Of a stretch of 64,000 nt of DNA, positions 16,603 through 24,682 are shown piece after piece (the stretch's first letter is position 1; the number at the start of each line of letters is the position of its first letter). The notes below the pieces were generated by a model. The model made no database searches, had not been told where the DNA came from, and worked only from the letters and a program-made list of their open reading frames with translations. The translations under genes and the position numbers were made by a program. This DNA is from Streptomyces noursei ATCC 11455 (lineage in GTDB: Bacteria > Actinomycetota > Actinomycetes > Streptomycetales > Streptomycetaceae), in contig NZ_CP011533.1 in NCBI RefSeq assembly GCF_001704275.1, positions 9,176,001 through 9,240,000 on the forward strand. The letters run 5' to 3'.

Positions 16603-17910
16603 TCACAGGTAGCCGAGGATGTCGAGGTTGTCGGCGACGGTGGAGGTCGGGGTGTGGAGGATGGCGTCGAACGCGTCGAGGACGGGGGTGTGGAGGTAGG
16701 CGCTTTGGATCCGGATGCGGTCGGGGCCCGGGGCGACGTCGGGGTTTCCACGGGCCTCCGGGCGTGCCTGGTGGAGATCGGCGATGCTGAGCCCGAGTTC
16801 GGCGTCGGCGAAGGCGGCTTCGATGCTTCCCGGCTCGGCCGGCTCCAGGGGGGTGGCGTCGACGGTGAAGCCGAAGGGGGCGTTCTCGTCGTGGGGCATG
16901 TCCGCGGTGTGTCCGGTGGTGCTCGTCAGGCCGAGGGCGACGTAGTCGTCGCCGAGCGCACGGTGCAGGTGCTGCCCCATGGGGAGTCCGGTCAGGTGGC
17001 CGTCGAAGGAGACCGGTGTCTTCTGGATGTGGGCGTTGTGCGCGGCCAGCACGACGCGGGTCCCGGGTGCGGAGCGCTCCAGGTGCCACAGGACCGACTC
17101 CGCCATGTAGGCGTCGCGGGCCGAGGCGTCGGCGGTCAGCCCCTTTCCGGCGAAGAGGTCGGCCATGGCGCGGAAGGTGTAGTCGCCATGGCAGGCGCCT
17201 TCGAGACGTCGCACGGCGATGTCGTAGCTCCGCTGGTCGCCGCGGGAGACATACAGCGGTTCGACGGAGCGGAGGCGGATGAGCAGGCGCGTCAGGATCG
17301 CGCTGAGCGCGTCCTGCTCGGCGGTGGCCAGGCGTGCCCAGGCGGGCGCGGCGACGGCCCCGGAGCCACCGGCGAACGATTCGGCGATCCGCATCGCCCC
17401 CTGGATCGCCGGCAGGGTCTCGGGGTCGATCCGGCGCAGGTAGTCGGCGACCGGGGCCAGGGCGGGAAGCAAGGACCCGCCGGCCGCGGGGATGTCGACG
17501 CCCGCGAAGCGCACCGGCCGTGAGGCCGTGCGGTTGTGCCGGCGCATCCAGCGCAGCGGCTCCTCGGCTCCCACGGGGATCGCCGCGGCGAGGTGGGCCG
17601 ACAGGTCATCGTCCGTTCCCTCGCCCTGCGCCCAGGCATCGAGGGGGATGCCTTCGCTGAAGCCGTATTCGAAGGCGAGGACGGTGAAGCCGCAGCGTTC
17701 GACCAGGAAGCGCAGGACGCGTTCGCGCATGAGGGCGAACTCGTCGATGAAGTGGGAGCTTTCGCCGATCGCGACGACCCGGGCGTCGCCGATGACGGCG
17801 CGCAGCGGCTCCAGGTCGTCGAGCGGCGCCTCGGGGTCGAGGTGGGTGAGCGGATGGGCGTGGGTGCGCAGCCAGTCGGCGAAGGGGTTGTGGTGGGGTG
17901 CAGCAGGCAT
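16603..17910 (-). CDS. Erythromycin-esterase family protein
   Basis: This 435-residue protein has the family's active-site elements: GESSHFIDEF with Glu50 and His53, FEYGFSEG with Glu81, the RFAGVDIPAAGGS segment, and AAHNAHIQK with the second His near residue 290. Ere enzymes hydrolyse the macrolactone of 14-membered macrolides. The ATG at 17910 is used because the upstream open frame is low-complexity read-through. It is third in a row with an ABC-F gene and a Vat-like acetyltransferase gene, all on the minus strand with gaps of 46 and 77 bp, which supports an antibiotic-resistance role. Environmental members may act on other esters. Confidence 0.88.
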   Translation of the reverse strand: MPAAPHHNPFADWLRTHAHPLTHLDPEAPLDDLEPLRAVIGDARVVAIGESSHFIDEFALMRERVLRFLVERCGFTVLAFEYGFSEGIPLDAWAQGEGTDDDLSAHLAAAIPVGAEEPLRWMRRHNRTASRPVRFAGVDIPAAGGSLLPALAPVADYLRRIDPETLPAIQGAMRIAESFAGGSGAVAAPAWARLATAEQDALSAILTRLLIRLRSVEPLYVSRGDQRSYDIAVRRLEGACHGDYTFRAMADLFAGKGLTADASARDAYMAESVLWHLERSAPGTRVVLAAHNAHIQKTPVSFDGHLTGLPMGQHLHRALGDDYVALGLTSTTGHTADMPHDENAPFGFTVDATPLEPAEPGSIEAAFADAELGLSIADLHQARPEARGNPDVAPGPDRIRIQSAYLHTPVLDAFDAILHTPTSTVADNLDILGYL

Positions 17911-17986
17911 GCTGGTGGCTCGGCTCTCGGTGGGGGAAGGGGTGGGAAGGCCGGCGGGGGAGCGGGGCGCCGTGTGCCGCGTCCGT

Positions 17987-18661
17987 TCAACGGTCCGTCG
18001 TGGTGCGGGGCGGGGTGTGCCCGGCCGCGGCGTTCTCCAGGTCGTCGATGCTGCCGGACATGATCGTGCGGATGTGTTCGGTGATCTGCTGGAGCGGCCA
18101 GTCCCACCAGGCCAGTGCGAGGAGGCGGTTGATGTCGGCGTCGCCGTAGCGGCGGCGGATGAGGCGGGCGGGGTTGCCGCCGACGATGCCGTAGTCGGGG
18201 ACGTCGTCGACGACGACGGAGCCGGCGGCGATGATCGCTCCGTGGCCGATGCGGACGCCGGGCATGACCATGGACCGGTATCCGAACCAGACGTCATGGC
18301 CCACCACGGTGTCGCCCCGCCCGGTCAGGTCGCTGATGAGGTCGAAGTGCTCGGACCAGGACCCACCCATGATGGGGAAGGGGAACGTCGAGGGGCCGTC
18401 CATGCGGTGGTTGGCGCCGTTCATGATGAACCGCACGCCCTCGCCCAGCGCGCAGAACTTCCCGATGACCAGCTTTTCCGGGCCGTAGTGGTACAGCACG
18501 TTGCGGGTTTCGAACGCGGTCGGGTCGTCGGGGTCGTCGTAGTACGAGAACTCTCCCACCTCGATCAGCGGCGAGGTGATCAGCGGCTTGAGCAGCACCA
18601 CCCGCGGCTGTTCGGGCATCGGGTGCAGCACGGTCGGGTCGGCGGGAACAGGCGGCATCAC
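17987..18661 (-). CDS. Xenobiotic (Vat-like) hexapeptide-repeat O-acetyltransferase
   Basis: This 224-residue left-handed beta-helix enzyme carries the catalytic His85 in NGANHRMDG, the TFPFPIMGG loop, and hexapeptide repeats (GDTVVGHDVWFGYRSMVMPGVRIGHGAIIAAGSVV) ending in GNPARLIRRR and FPWW-like AWWDWPLQQI. These are the marks of the streptogramin A acetyltransferase (Vat)/CatB group, which uses acetyl-CoA to inactivate group A streptogramins or chloramphenicol. GTG at 18661 and ATG at 18658 are both possible after GGAGAGGAAA. It lies between the ABC-F and esterase genes. Confidence 0.88.
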   Translation of the reverse strand: MMPPVPADPTVLHPMPEQPRVVLLKPLITSPLIEVGEFSYYDDPDDPTAFETRNVLYHYGPEKLVIGKFCALGEGVRFIMNGANHRMDGPSTFPFPIMGGSWSEHFDLISDLTGRGDTVVGHDVWFGYRSMVMPGVRIGHGAIIAAGSVVVDDVPDYGIVGGNPARLIRRRYGDADINRLLALAWWDWPLQQITEHIRTIMSGSIDDLENAAAGHTPPRTTTDR

Positions 18662-18706
18662 GAAGTGTTTCCTCTCCGAAGGGATGTCTGCGGGGCCGGC
18701 GGGCCC

Positions 18707-20326
18707 TCAGCACGTGGTGGCAGCTGTGGCAGTCGCCTGCAAGGCCAGATGGGCGCCCTGCCAGCGCCGACGCAGCCGGCGATCGTGGCTGACGATGACG
18801 AGGGCGCCGTCGTACTCGGCCAGAGCGGTTTCCAACTCCTCGACGAGGGCCGGTGAGAGATGGTTGGTGGGTTCGTCGAGCAACAGGACGTCACACGGCT
18901 CGCTGAGCAGTCGCGCCAGCGCGAGACGCTGCAGCTGCCCGGTGGACAGCCGGCCGACCGGCACCGTGAGCCGGTCGCGGTCGAACAGGCCGAGGGACAG
19001 CAGCCGTTCGGCGTGTCCGTCGGCCTCCCCCGCCCGTCCACGGGCGAAGGCGGCCAGCACGGTCTCGTCCGCTTTCCCGGGGCGCGGCTCCTGGGGGAGA
19101 TGGCCGACCCTGCCGCGGCGGGTGACGCTCCCGCTGTCGGGGGTGACGTCCCCGGCCAGGACGCGCAGCAGGGTGCTCTTGCCCGCGCCGTTCGGCCCCG
19201 TGATCAGCAGGCGTTGGCCGGCCGTGACGGTCAGGCTCGTGCGGGCGAGCCGGCCCGTGACGGCGATGCCGGCGGCGTCGAGTACGACGCCCTGCAGGCC
19301 GCGGGCCCGCAGTACGGGGGTGAAGCGCAGCGGCTCCGGCGGGGTCGGGACCGGGTCGGCGAGGAGGCGGCGCAGCCGTTCCTCGGCGTTGTGGACCCGG
19401 CTGGCCAGCGACTGCTGCACCCGGCCGCCCGCCCGGTCGTAGGCCAACTTGTTGCCGTCCTTCATCGGACGGCCCGGGGCCACCTGGCGGGCGGTGGTCG
19501 CGGCGGCTTCGCGGAGCCGGTCGATGTCGGCCCGCCACCGGTCGTGTGCCTGAGCCCAGCGCTGCCGGGCAGCGGCCTTCTCGGCGAGGTAGCCGGGGTA
19601 GCCGTTGCCGTACCGCACGACGCGGCGCCGATCGGCGTCCACCTCCAGCAGGCTGGTGGCGACCCGTTCGAGGAAGACCCGGTCGTGGGAGACGGCCACC
19701 GTGGTACCCCGTCGGGTGCGCAGGTGTTCCTCCAGCCAGTGCAGGGCGCCGTCGTCGAGATGGTTGGTCGGCTCGTCCAGCAGCAGCACCTCCGGCGCGG
19801 CCGCCAGGACGGCCGCCAGCCGCAGTCTGACCCGCTCTCCGCCGGACAGGCTGCCCACGGCACGGTCACGGCCCACCAGGCCCAGACCGAGACCGTGCAG
19901 CGCACGTTCCACGCGGGCGTCGGCGTCGTAGCCGCCGCGCAACTCGAAGACCGTCATCAGCTCGCCGTACTCGGCCAGGCCCGACGCGTCGCCGTCGGCC
20001 ATCGCGGCCTCCAGGCGGCGCATGCGCCGCTCGACGGTGCGTAGATCGCTCAGGGCCCGGTCGATGACCTGCTGGACGGTCGCCCGCGGCGCTGTCCGTT
20101 CGCCCTGGGAGAGATAGCCCACGCCGCCGGCGGCCTGGACGACGACCTCGCCCTGATCGGGGCGTTCACGCCCGGCGAGCAGGCGCAGCAAGGTGGTCTT
20201 GCCGGATCCGTTCTCGCCGATGATCCCGGTGCGCTCGCCCGCGGCGAGCGAGCAGGTCACCGAGTCAAGGACGGGCCTGCCGTCGAAGGACTTGCTGACG
20301 GCGAGCGCGCTGATCTGTGTAGGCAT
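18707..20326 (-). CDS. ABC-F family ribosomal-protection-type ATPase
   Basis: This 539-residue protein has two ABC domains and no membrane segment: first Walker A GENGSGKT (37-44), signature LSGGERVR, Walker B LLLDEPTNHLD; second Walker A GPNGAGKST, signature LSTGQLQR, Walker B LLLDEPTNHLS. The linker between them (about 240-320, rich in Arg/Ala) is the antibiotic-resistance determinant in ABC-F proteins, which displace macrolides, lincosamides or streptogramins from the ribosome. Streptomyces relatives include TlrC, OleB and CarA. The ATG at 20326 has CTGGAG upstream. A divergent TetR gene and a short leader ORF precede it. It leads an operon with the Vat-like and Ere-like genes. Confidence 0.9.
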   Translation of the reverse strand: MPTQISALAVSKSFDGRPVLDSVTCSLAAGERTGIIGENGSGKTTLLRLLAGRERPDQGEVVVQAAGGVGYLSQGERTAPRATVQQVIDRALSDLRTVERRMRRLEAAMADGDASGLAEYGELMTVFELRGGYDADARVERALHGLGLGLVGRDRAVGSLSGGERVRLRLAAVLAAAPEVLLLDEPTNHLDDGALHWLEEHLRTRRGTTVAVSHDRVFLERVATSLLEVDADRRRVVRYGNGYPGYLAEKAAARQRWAQAHDRWRADIDRLREAAATTARQVAPGRPMKDGNKLAYDRAGGRVQQSLASRVHNAEERLRRLLADPVPTPPEPLRFTPVLRARGLQGVVLDAAGIAVTGRLARTSLTVTAGQRLLITGPNGAGKSTLLRVLAGDVTPDSGSVTRRGRVGHLPQEPRPGKADETVLAAFARGRAGEADGHAERLLSLGLFDRDRLTVPVGRLSTGQLQRLALARLLSEPCDVLLLDEPTNHLSPALVEELETALAEYDGALVIVSHDRRLRRRWQGAHLALQATATAATTC

Positions 20327-20402
20327 ACGGGGACTCCAGAGCATTCGAGAACGAGGCGGCCGTCCTGGGCCGTATGGCCGGGTGAATGCTGTGGAAGAAC
20401 AT
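20265..20402 (-). CDS. Possible leader ORF overlapping the ABC-F start
   Basis: A 45-codon ORF starts with ATG at 20402 after GGAG (7 bases) and reads MFFHSIHPAIRPRTAASF at its start. It ends in TGA at 20265, inside the ABC-F gene in another frame. Many antibiotic-resistance ABC-F genes are controlled by drug-dependent stalling on such upstream ORFs. Translation of this one is not shown. Confidence 0.35.
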   Translation of the reverse strand: MFFHSIHPAIRPRTAASFSNALESPYAYTDQRARRQQVLRRQARP

Positions 20403-20411
20403 CGATCACTC

Positions 20412-20419
20412 CACTAGTG
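20412..20419. promoter_or_regulatory. Short palindrome in the ABC-F/TetR divergent region
   Basis: CACTAGTG is a perfect 8-bp palindrome in an AT-richer patch between the divergent ABC-F and TetR genes. It is a candidate core for a TetR operator. Confidence 0.35.
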
Positions 20420-20482
20420 CGACAACTGCTGCTTTAAGATGCTGCCACAACGTCGTCCCTCCGAGCAACGGACTATTCAGCG

Positions 20483-21127
20483 ATGCCCCCCACCGACCCA
20501 GAACCAGAAGGCGCCAGCCCGCCGACCCGGCGCCGCCCGGGCGGCCGCACCGCCCGCATTCGTCGACAGGTGCTCGACGCGGTCCTCGCCGAGCTCGGCG
20601 AACACGGCTACGACGGGCTCACCACCGACACCGTCGCCGCCCGCGCCGGCGTGCACCGCACCACGGTGTACCGGCGCTGGGGCGACGTCGGCGGCCTGCT
20701 CGCCGACGTCCTCGACGCGGCGAGCGACGATGACTGGCAACCACCGGACACCGGCTCGTTGGAAGCCGACCTGACCGCACTGAACCAGGAGATCCAGACA
20801 GCCCTGACCGCCCGACCGCCGATCGTGACCGCACTGATCGCCGCCTCGTTCCGCTCCGAGAAGGCCGCCCACGCCCAACAGCGGCTCTGGGAGGACCGGT
20901 ACGCGCGCTGCGAGATCGTCGTCGGCAGGGCCGTCCGGCGCGGCGAACTCCCGCCGCACACCGACGCTCGGCGGCTGCTCATCGCCGCCACCGCACCGCT
21001 GTACCACCACCTGGTGCTGCTGCGCACCCCCCTCGACCCGCAACTGCCCGGCCAGGCGGCCAGAACCGCCGCCCTCGCCGCAGGTGCCGGTGCCTTCGCC
21101 GAGCCCCCGTCGGCGGGCGACACCTGA
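20483..21127 (+). CDS. TetR-family transcriptional regulator of the resistance unit
   Basis: This 214-residue protein has a TetR helix-turn-helix at about 27-72 (IRRQVLDAVLAELGEHGYDGLTTDTVAARAGVHRTTVYRRWG) and a helical C-terminal ligand domain. It is divergent from the ABC-F/acetyltransferase/esterase operon with a 156-bp gap, the usual layout for a local repressor. No good SD is present before the ATG at 20483 and TATTCA lies only 4 bases upstream, so the mRNA may be nearly leaderless. A strong hairpin terminates it against the convergent SDR gene. Confidence 0.88.
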   Translation: MPPTDPEPEGASPPTRRRPGGRTARIRRQVLDAVLAELGEHGYDGLTTDTVAARAGVHRTTVYRRWGDVGGLLADVLDAASDDDWQPPDTGSLEADLTALNQEIQTALTARPPIVTALIAASFRSEKAAHAQQRLWEDRYARCEIVVGRAVRRGELPPHTDARRLLIAATAPLYHHLVLLRTPLDPQLPGQAARTAALAAGAGAFAEPPSAGDT

Positions 21128-21184
21128 GCGAGACTTCACCGGCCCCGTACCTCCTTGGAGGCTGGAACGCCGTGCCCGGGAACC

Positions 21185-21229
21185 GCACGGTCTCGCCCCC
21201 CGCCGGACGCCGGGTGGTCGAGACCGTGC
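21185..21229. terminator. Bidirectional terminator hairpin
   Basis: GCACGGTCTCG (21185-21195) pairs perfectly with CGAGACCGTGC (21219-21229), with more partial pairing inside. It lies between the convergent TetR and SDR genes. Confidence 0.8.
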
Positions 21230-21311
21230 CTCGGCGGACGCCCCGGCCCGACGGGCGCCGTGTGATCTGCTCAGGCAGCTCCGTCCGTCGAACCGGACCG
21301 TGCGGAGCGGG

Positions 21312-22157
21312 TCAGCGGACCCAGGTGCCGGTGACGTCCTGAACGGCCGAGCCGTCGCAGTCGGCGAGCTTGGTGCCGACGAACTCGCGGGCCCATGCGG
21401 AGGTCTGGATCCGGAAGGCCGGGCGGTCGCCGGTCAGGGCCTCGACGATCGGGGCGGCGGCCTCGGCCGGTGTCTGGGCGTTGCCGAAGGACTGCTGGGT
21501 ACGGGCGATGTACGCCTGGAGGGCGGGAGCGTAGGGCCCGGCCGCGGTGAGCAGGGCGTCGACGTCCAGGCCGAGGTTGGCGACGAACTCACTGGCCACC
21601 GCGCCCGGTTCGACCACGGCGACATCGACGCCGACGGTGGCGGCGACGGGGGCGAGGGACTCCATGAAGCCCTCGACGGCGAACTTGGCCGCGCAGTACG
21701 CCTCGTTGAAGGGCTGGCCCACGACGCCGCCCACGCTGGTGACGGTGATCACGCGGCCCCGGGAGGCCCGCAGGTGGGGGAGTGCGGCGCGGGTGGTGGC
21801 CACCACGCCGAAGAAGTTGACCTCCATGGCGGTGCGCACGTCGTCGACGCTGCCCTGTTCGATGGTGCCGAGCTGGGCGGCGCCGGCGTTGTTGACCAGT
21901 GCGTCGAGGTGGCCGTGCTCGGCGATCACCTCGTCCAGGCAGGCGGCGATGGTTGCGTGATCGACCACGTCCAGGCGCTTGACCTGGATGCGGCCGGCGA
22001 CCCCGTGCTCGGCGGCGGCCCGCAGCAGGGCCTCCCCCTTGGCGGTGTCGCGCATGGTGGCGATGGTGGTCCAGCCGGCCCGGGCGGTCGCGACGGCGGC
22101 GGCCAGGCCGATGCCGGAGGACGTGCCGGTGATCAGGACGGTCTTGGGGGTGGTCAT
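21312..22157 (-). CDS. Short-chain dehydrogenase/reductase
   Basis: This 281-residue classical SDR has the cofactor motif TGTSSGIG (10-17), NNAGA (89-93), the catalytic Ser141, and YCAAK with Tyr154 and Lys158. Thr-Ser and Arg36 near the cofactor loop fit NADP(H). The ATG at 22157 follows GAGGAGAA. It is divergent from a TetR-family gene, and the gap holds two matching palindromes, so it is very likely repressed by that regulator. The substrate is unknown; such pairs often respond to and remove toxic carbonyl compounds. Confidence 0.92.
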   Translation of the reverse strand: MTTPKTVLITGTSSGIGLAAAVATARAGWTTIATMRDTAKGEALLRAAAEHGVAGRIQVKRLDVVDHATIAACLDEVIAEHGHLDALVNNAGAAQLGTIEQGSVDDVRTAMEVNFFGVVATTRAALPHLRASRGRVITVTSVGGVVGQPFNEAYCAAKFAVEGFMESLAPVAATVGVDVAVVEPGAVASEFVANLGLDVDALLTAAGPYAPALQAYIARTQQSFGNAQTPAEAAAPIVEALTGDRPAFRIQTSAWAREFVGTKLADCDGSAVQDVTGTWVR

Positions 22158-22194
22158 CGAGGGTTCTCCTCAATCTGGGGCAAGCGGGTGCCGG

Positions 22195-22226
22195 GGAAGT
22201 AACCGGGGAGTTCTCCGGTTACTTCC
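22195..22226. promoter_or_regulatory. TetR operator 1 (AACCGG-N8-CCGGTT in a 12-bp inverted repeat)
   Basis: GGAAGTAACCGG (22195-22206) and CCGGTTACTTCC (22215-22226) are perfect inverted repeats with an 8-bp spacer. The site overlaps the SDR promoter side of the divergent gap. Confidence 0.75.
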
Positions 22227-22233
22227 AGACGGT

Positions 22234-22253
22234 AACCGGGGGACTCTCCGGTT
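22234..22253. promoter_or_regulatory. TetR operator 2 (AACCGG-N8-CCGGTT)
   Basis: AACCGG (22234-22239) and CCGGTT (22248-22253) repeat the core of operator 1 exactly 33 bp away, three helical turns. This one is nearer the TetR start and supports autoregulation. Confidence 0.72.
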
Positions 22254-22292
22254 GTCCAGGTAGACTGGTCCCTCCTGACGAAGGGAGACGTC

Positions 22293-22868
22293 GTGACCGC
22301 CCACCCGAGCCCGCTGCGCGCCGATGCCCGCCGTAACCGGGAGCGCATCCTGGAAGCCGCCGTCCGCGCCTTCTCCGAGAAGGGAGCGGACGTCCCGCTC
22401 GACGCGATCGCCAAGGCCGCGGGCGTCGGCTCCGGCACCCTCTACCGTCACTTCCCCACGCGAGAGGCGCTGGTCGAGGCGGCCTACCGCAACGAGCTGG
22501 CTCGGGTCTGCGACAGCGTCACGCAACTACTGGCCGACTTCCCGCCCGATCGGGCGATGCGCCTGTGGATGGACAAGTTCATCGACTACCTGGCCGCCAA
22601 ACAGGGCATGGCGGAAGCCCTGCGGGCCGCGGTCGCCTCCGGCGCGGACCCCTTCGCCGAGTCGCTCGACAGGCTCACCACCGCGCTCAGCGACCTGCTG
22701 CACGCCGGCGCCGAGGCCGGTCTCCTGCGCGCCGACATCGACCCCCTCGACGTCGGCCTCAGCCTCTCCGGCGTCGCACTGGTCACCGGCGCTCCCGACC
22801 AACGTGAACGGGCCGGCCGCCTCCTCGACCTGCTCCTCGACGGCCTTCGCTACGGGACACACCGGTAG
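22293..22868 (+). CDS. TetR-family repressor of the divergent SDR gene
   Basis: This 191-residue protein has an N-terminal TetR helix-turn-helix (NRERILEAAVRAFSEKGADVPLDAIAKAAGVGSGTLYRHFPTREAL, residues 15-60) and an all-helical ligand domain. The GTG at 22293 follows GAAGGGAG. The divergent SDR gene and the twin palindromes in the gap point to local control of both genes. The inducer cannot be inferred. Confidence 0.9.
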   Translation: MTAHPSPLRADARRNRERILEAAVRAFSEKGADVPLDAIAKAAGVGSGTLYRHFPTREALVEAAYRNELARVCDSVTQLLADFPPDRAMRLWMDKFIDYLAAKQGMAEALRAAVASGADPFAESLDRLTTALSDLLHAGAEAGLLRADIDPLDVGLSLSGVALVTGAPDQRERAGRLLDLLLDGLRYGTHR

Positions 22869-23011
22869 AGCCCAAGGGCCGCGAGCAGGGCGCGGCGATC
22901 CCTCAGGGCGGGGCCGCCGGTGCGATCGTCGAGGCACCGGAACGCCATGCCGACTCGTCTTTCCCGCTACGACGACGGTGCCGGTCGCGGTGATCGACGA
23001 GGGGAGTATGA

Positions 23012-23419
23012 GTGGCCCCGGCGCCAACGCCGTGGCCAACCTCGCCACTTATGAACCAGCGGCACCACCACCGGCCCGAGCCCGGCGACACCGGTGCCCC
23101 GGAGGCCGACCGAGGACGGCTGCGCGCCCTCCTGCTCAACTCGCTCACCCCGGGCACCGTGCGTTGGGGCCACTCGGTCGACCGGGCCGTCCCGCTGGCC
23201 GACGGCACCGTCCGCCTGGCATTCACCCACGGCACCGTCGAGGAGTTCGCCCTGGTCGTCGGTGCGGACGGTGCCTGGTCGCAGGTGCGCGCCCCTCTGC
23301 TGGGCATGTCCGAGGGCTTCGACGAGGGCCTGTGCGATCTGATGCGCCACAACGACGGCGCGTTCGTCAACCGGCCCGTGTTCGTCCTCCCGGTCCCGCA
23401 CGCCTGGAACCGCGTCCCC
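23012..23419 (+). pseudogene. Remnant of a TetX-like FAD monooxygenase with internal deletion
   Basis: In one frame the sequence reads EADRGRLRALLLNSL, then VRWGHSV, then ALVVGADGAWSQVR, the middle part of TetX-type FAD monooxygenases. After RAPLLG it jumps to MSEGFDEGLCDLMRHNDG and VNRPVFVLPVPHAWNRVP, which belongs much later, just before the GDAAH motif. The N-terminal Rossmann motif, a central stretch and the whole C-terminus are missing. At 23419 it joins directly to an SDR remnant in another frame. It cannot make a working enzyme. Confidence 0.7.
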
Positions 23420-23421
23420 AG

Positions 23422-23835
23422 GGCATCGGCCACGCCATCGCCACCGGCCTGGCCCGCGCGGGCGCCCATGTCGGCGTCAACGGCCGCGGCGAGGAGCGCG
23501 TCGCGGACGCCGTCCGCACCGTGAGCGCCGACTCCGGCAGTGACGACGTCATCGGCGCCGTGGGCGACCTGGCGACGGAGCGGGGCACCGCTGCCGTGCT
23601 GGAGGCCGTGCCCACGGTCGACATCCTCCGCGAACTCGTCGGCGACGAGCTGCCCTGGGACGAGGCGCAGCATGCGTTCATGGTCAAGTACCGCCCGCAG
23701 TCCCTGCTGCAGCGCCTCATCGAGCCCGAGGGGATCGCCAACCTGGTCGTCTACCTCGCCTCGCCCCGCGCCTCCGCCACCACCGGCGGCGCGGTGCGCG
23801 TCGACGGCGGCTATGTCGACTCCATCTTGCCCTGA
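23422..23835 (+). pseudogene. Remnant of a short-chain dehydrogenase with internal deletion
   Basis: The frame begins inside the cofactor motif (GIGHAIATGLARAG), continues to AVLEAVPTVDIL where NNAG should follow, then jumps to RELVGDELPWDEAQ and finishes with the C-terminus LVVYLASPRASATTGG and VDGGYVDSILP. The NNAG motif, the catalytic Ser-Tyr-Lys region and the first residues are all absent, about 100 codons in total. It has no start of its own and abuts the FAD monooxygenase remnant. Confidence 0.72.
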
Positions 23836-24001
23836 GCCGGGCCCCCGGCTTCCCACCCTGTGGCCCGGCCGCCCCGCTCCCGGCCGGCGTCGGGCTCGGC
23901 AACATCACCCGGACCGCCGGTCTGGGTTTTCATCGAAGGCCGGGCAGGAAGGATGCCTCGATCCGCCGTCGGATCCACCAGGTGGAGGAGGAAGGCAGAC
24001 G

Positions 24002-24682
24002 ATGGCCCCAGACGAGCTGTTCGCGCTGGATCAGGTGACCGTGCGGCGTGGTCGTGCGGTGCTGCTGGACGAGGTGACCTGCCGGCTCTCCGCGGGGGTG
24101 TGCACCGCGCTGATGGGGCCGTCCGGGGCGGGCAAGTCCACCCTGCTGCGGCTGCTCAACCGGCTGGAGGAACCCACCGCCGGCCAGGTGCGCCTGCACG
24201 GCCGCCCCCTCCCCGACGGTGACGTCCTCGCCCTGCGGCGCCGGGTCGGGCTGGTCGGACAGCAGCCGGTCCTGCTCACCGACCACGTCCCGGACGAACT
24301 GCGCGTGGGCCGCCCCGACCTGACCGAAGGCCAGGCGCGGACGCTGCTGGAGCAGGTCGGCCTGCCCGCCGCCATGCTCACCCGCCAGACGGCCGGGCTG
24401 TCCGGCGGCGAGGCCCAACGCCTCTGCCTGGCCAGGGCGCTCGCGGTCGGCCCCGAGGTGCTGCTGCTGGACGAACCCACCTCCGCGCTGGACGCGGCCA
24501 GCGCCAAAGCCGTCGAGCGAACGGTGCGCCGCCTGGTGGCCGCAGGGCTGACCGTCATCCTGGCCAGCCACAACATCGCGCAGGCCCGCCGGATCGCCGA
24601 CGAGGTCCTGGTGCTGCGGGCCGGGAAACCGGTGGCCCACGGAGCCGCCGCGGACATCGACTACCTCAAGGAGGAGTCATGA
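24002..24682 (+). CDS. ABC transporter ATPase, FetA/YbbL-like
   Basis: This 226-residue ATPase has Walker A GPSGAGKST (near residues 38-46), Q-loop VGLVGQQPVLL, signature LSGGEAQR, Walker B VLLLDEPTSALD and the switch His in ASHN. Its stop overlaps the start of a UPF0014-type permease gene (ATGA), which defines the FetAB-type exporter, linked in Escherichia coli to iron export and oxidative stress resistance. The ATG at 24002 is preceded by GGAGGAAGG. The role as an iron or metal exporter here is inferred from the family. Confidence 0.88.
   Translation: MAPDELFALDQVTVRRGRAVLLDEVTCRLSAGVCTALMGPSGAGKSTLLRLLNRLEEPTAGQVRLHGRPLPDGDVLALRRRVGLVGQQPVLLTDHVPDELRVGRPDLTEGQARTLLEQVGLPAAMLTRQTAGLSGGEAQRLCLARALAVGPEVLLLDEPTSALDAASAKAVERTVRRLVAAGLTVILASHNIAQARRIADEVLVLRAGKPVAHGAAADIDYLKEES

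Noticed and set aside
17911..18297. 129-residue N-terminal extension of the erythromycin-esterase-like protein
   Set aside because: It is Ser/Thr/Pro-rich read-through of the acetyltransferase gene in another frame.
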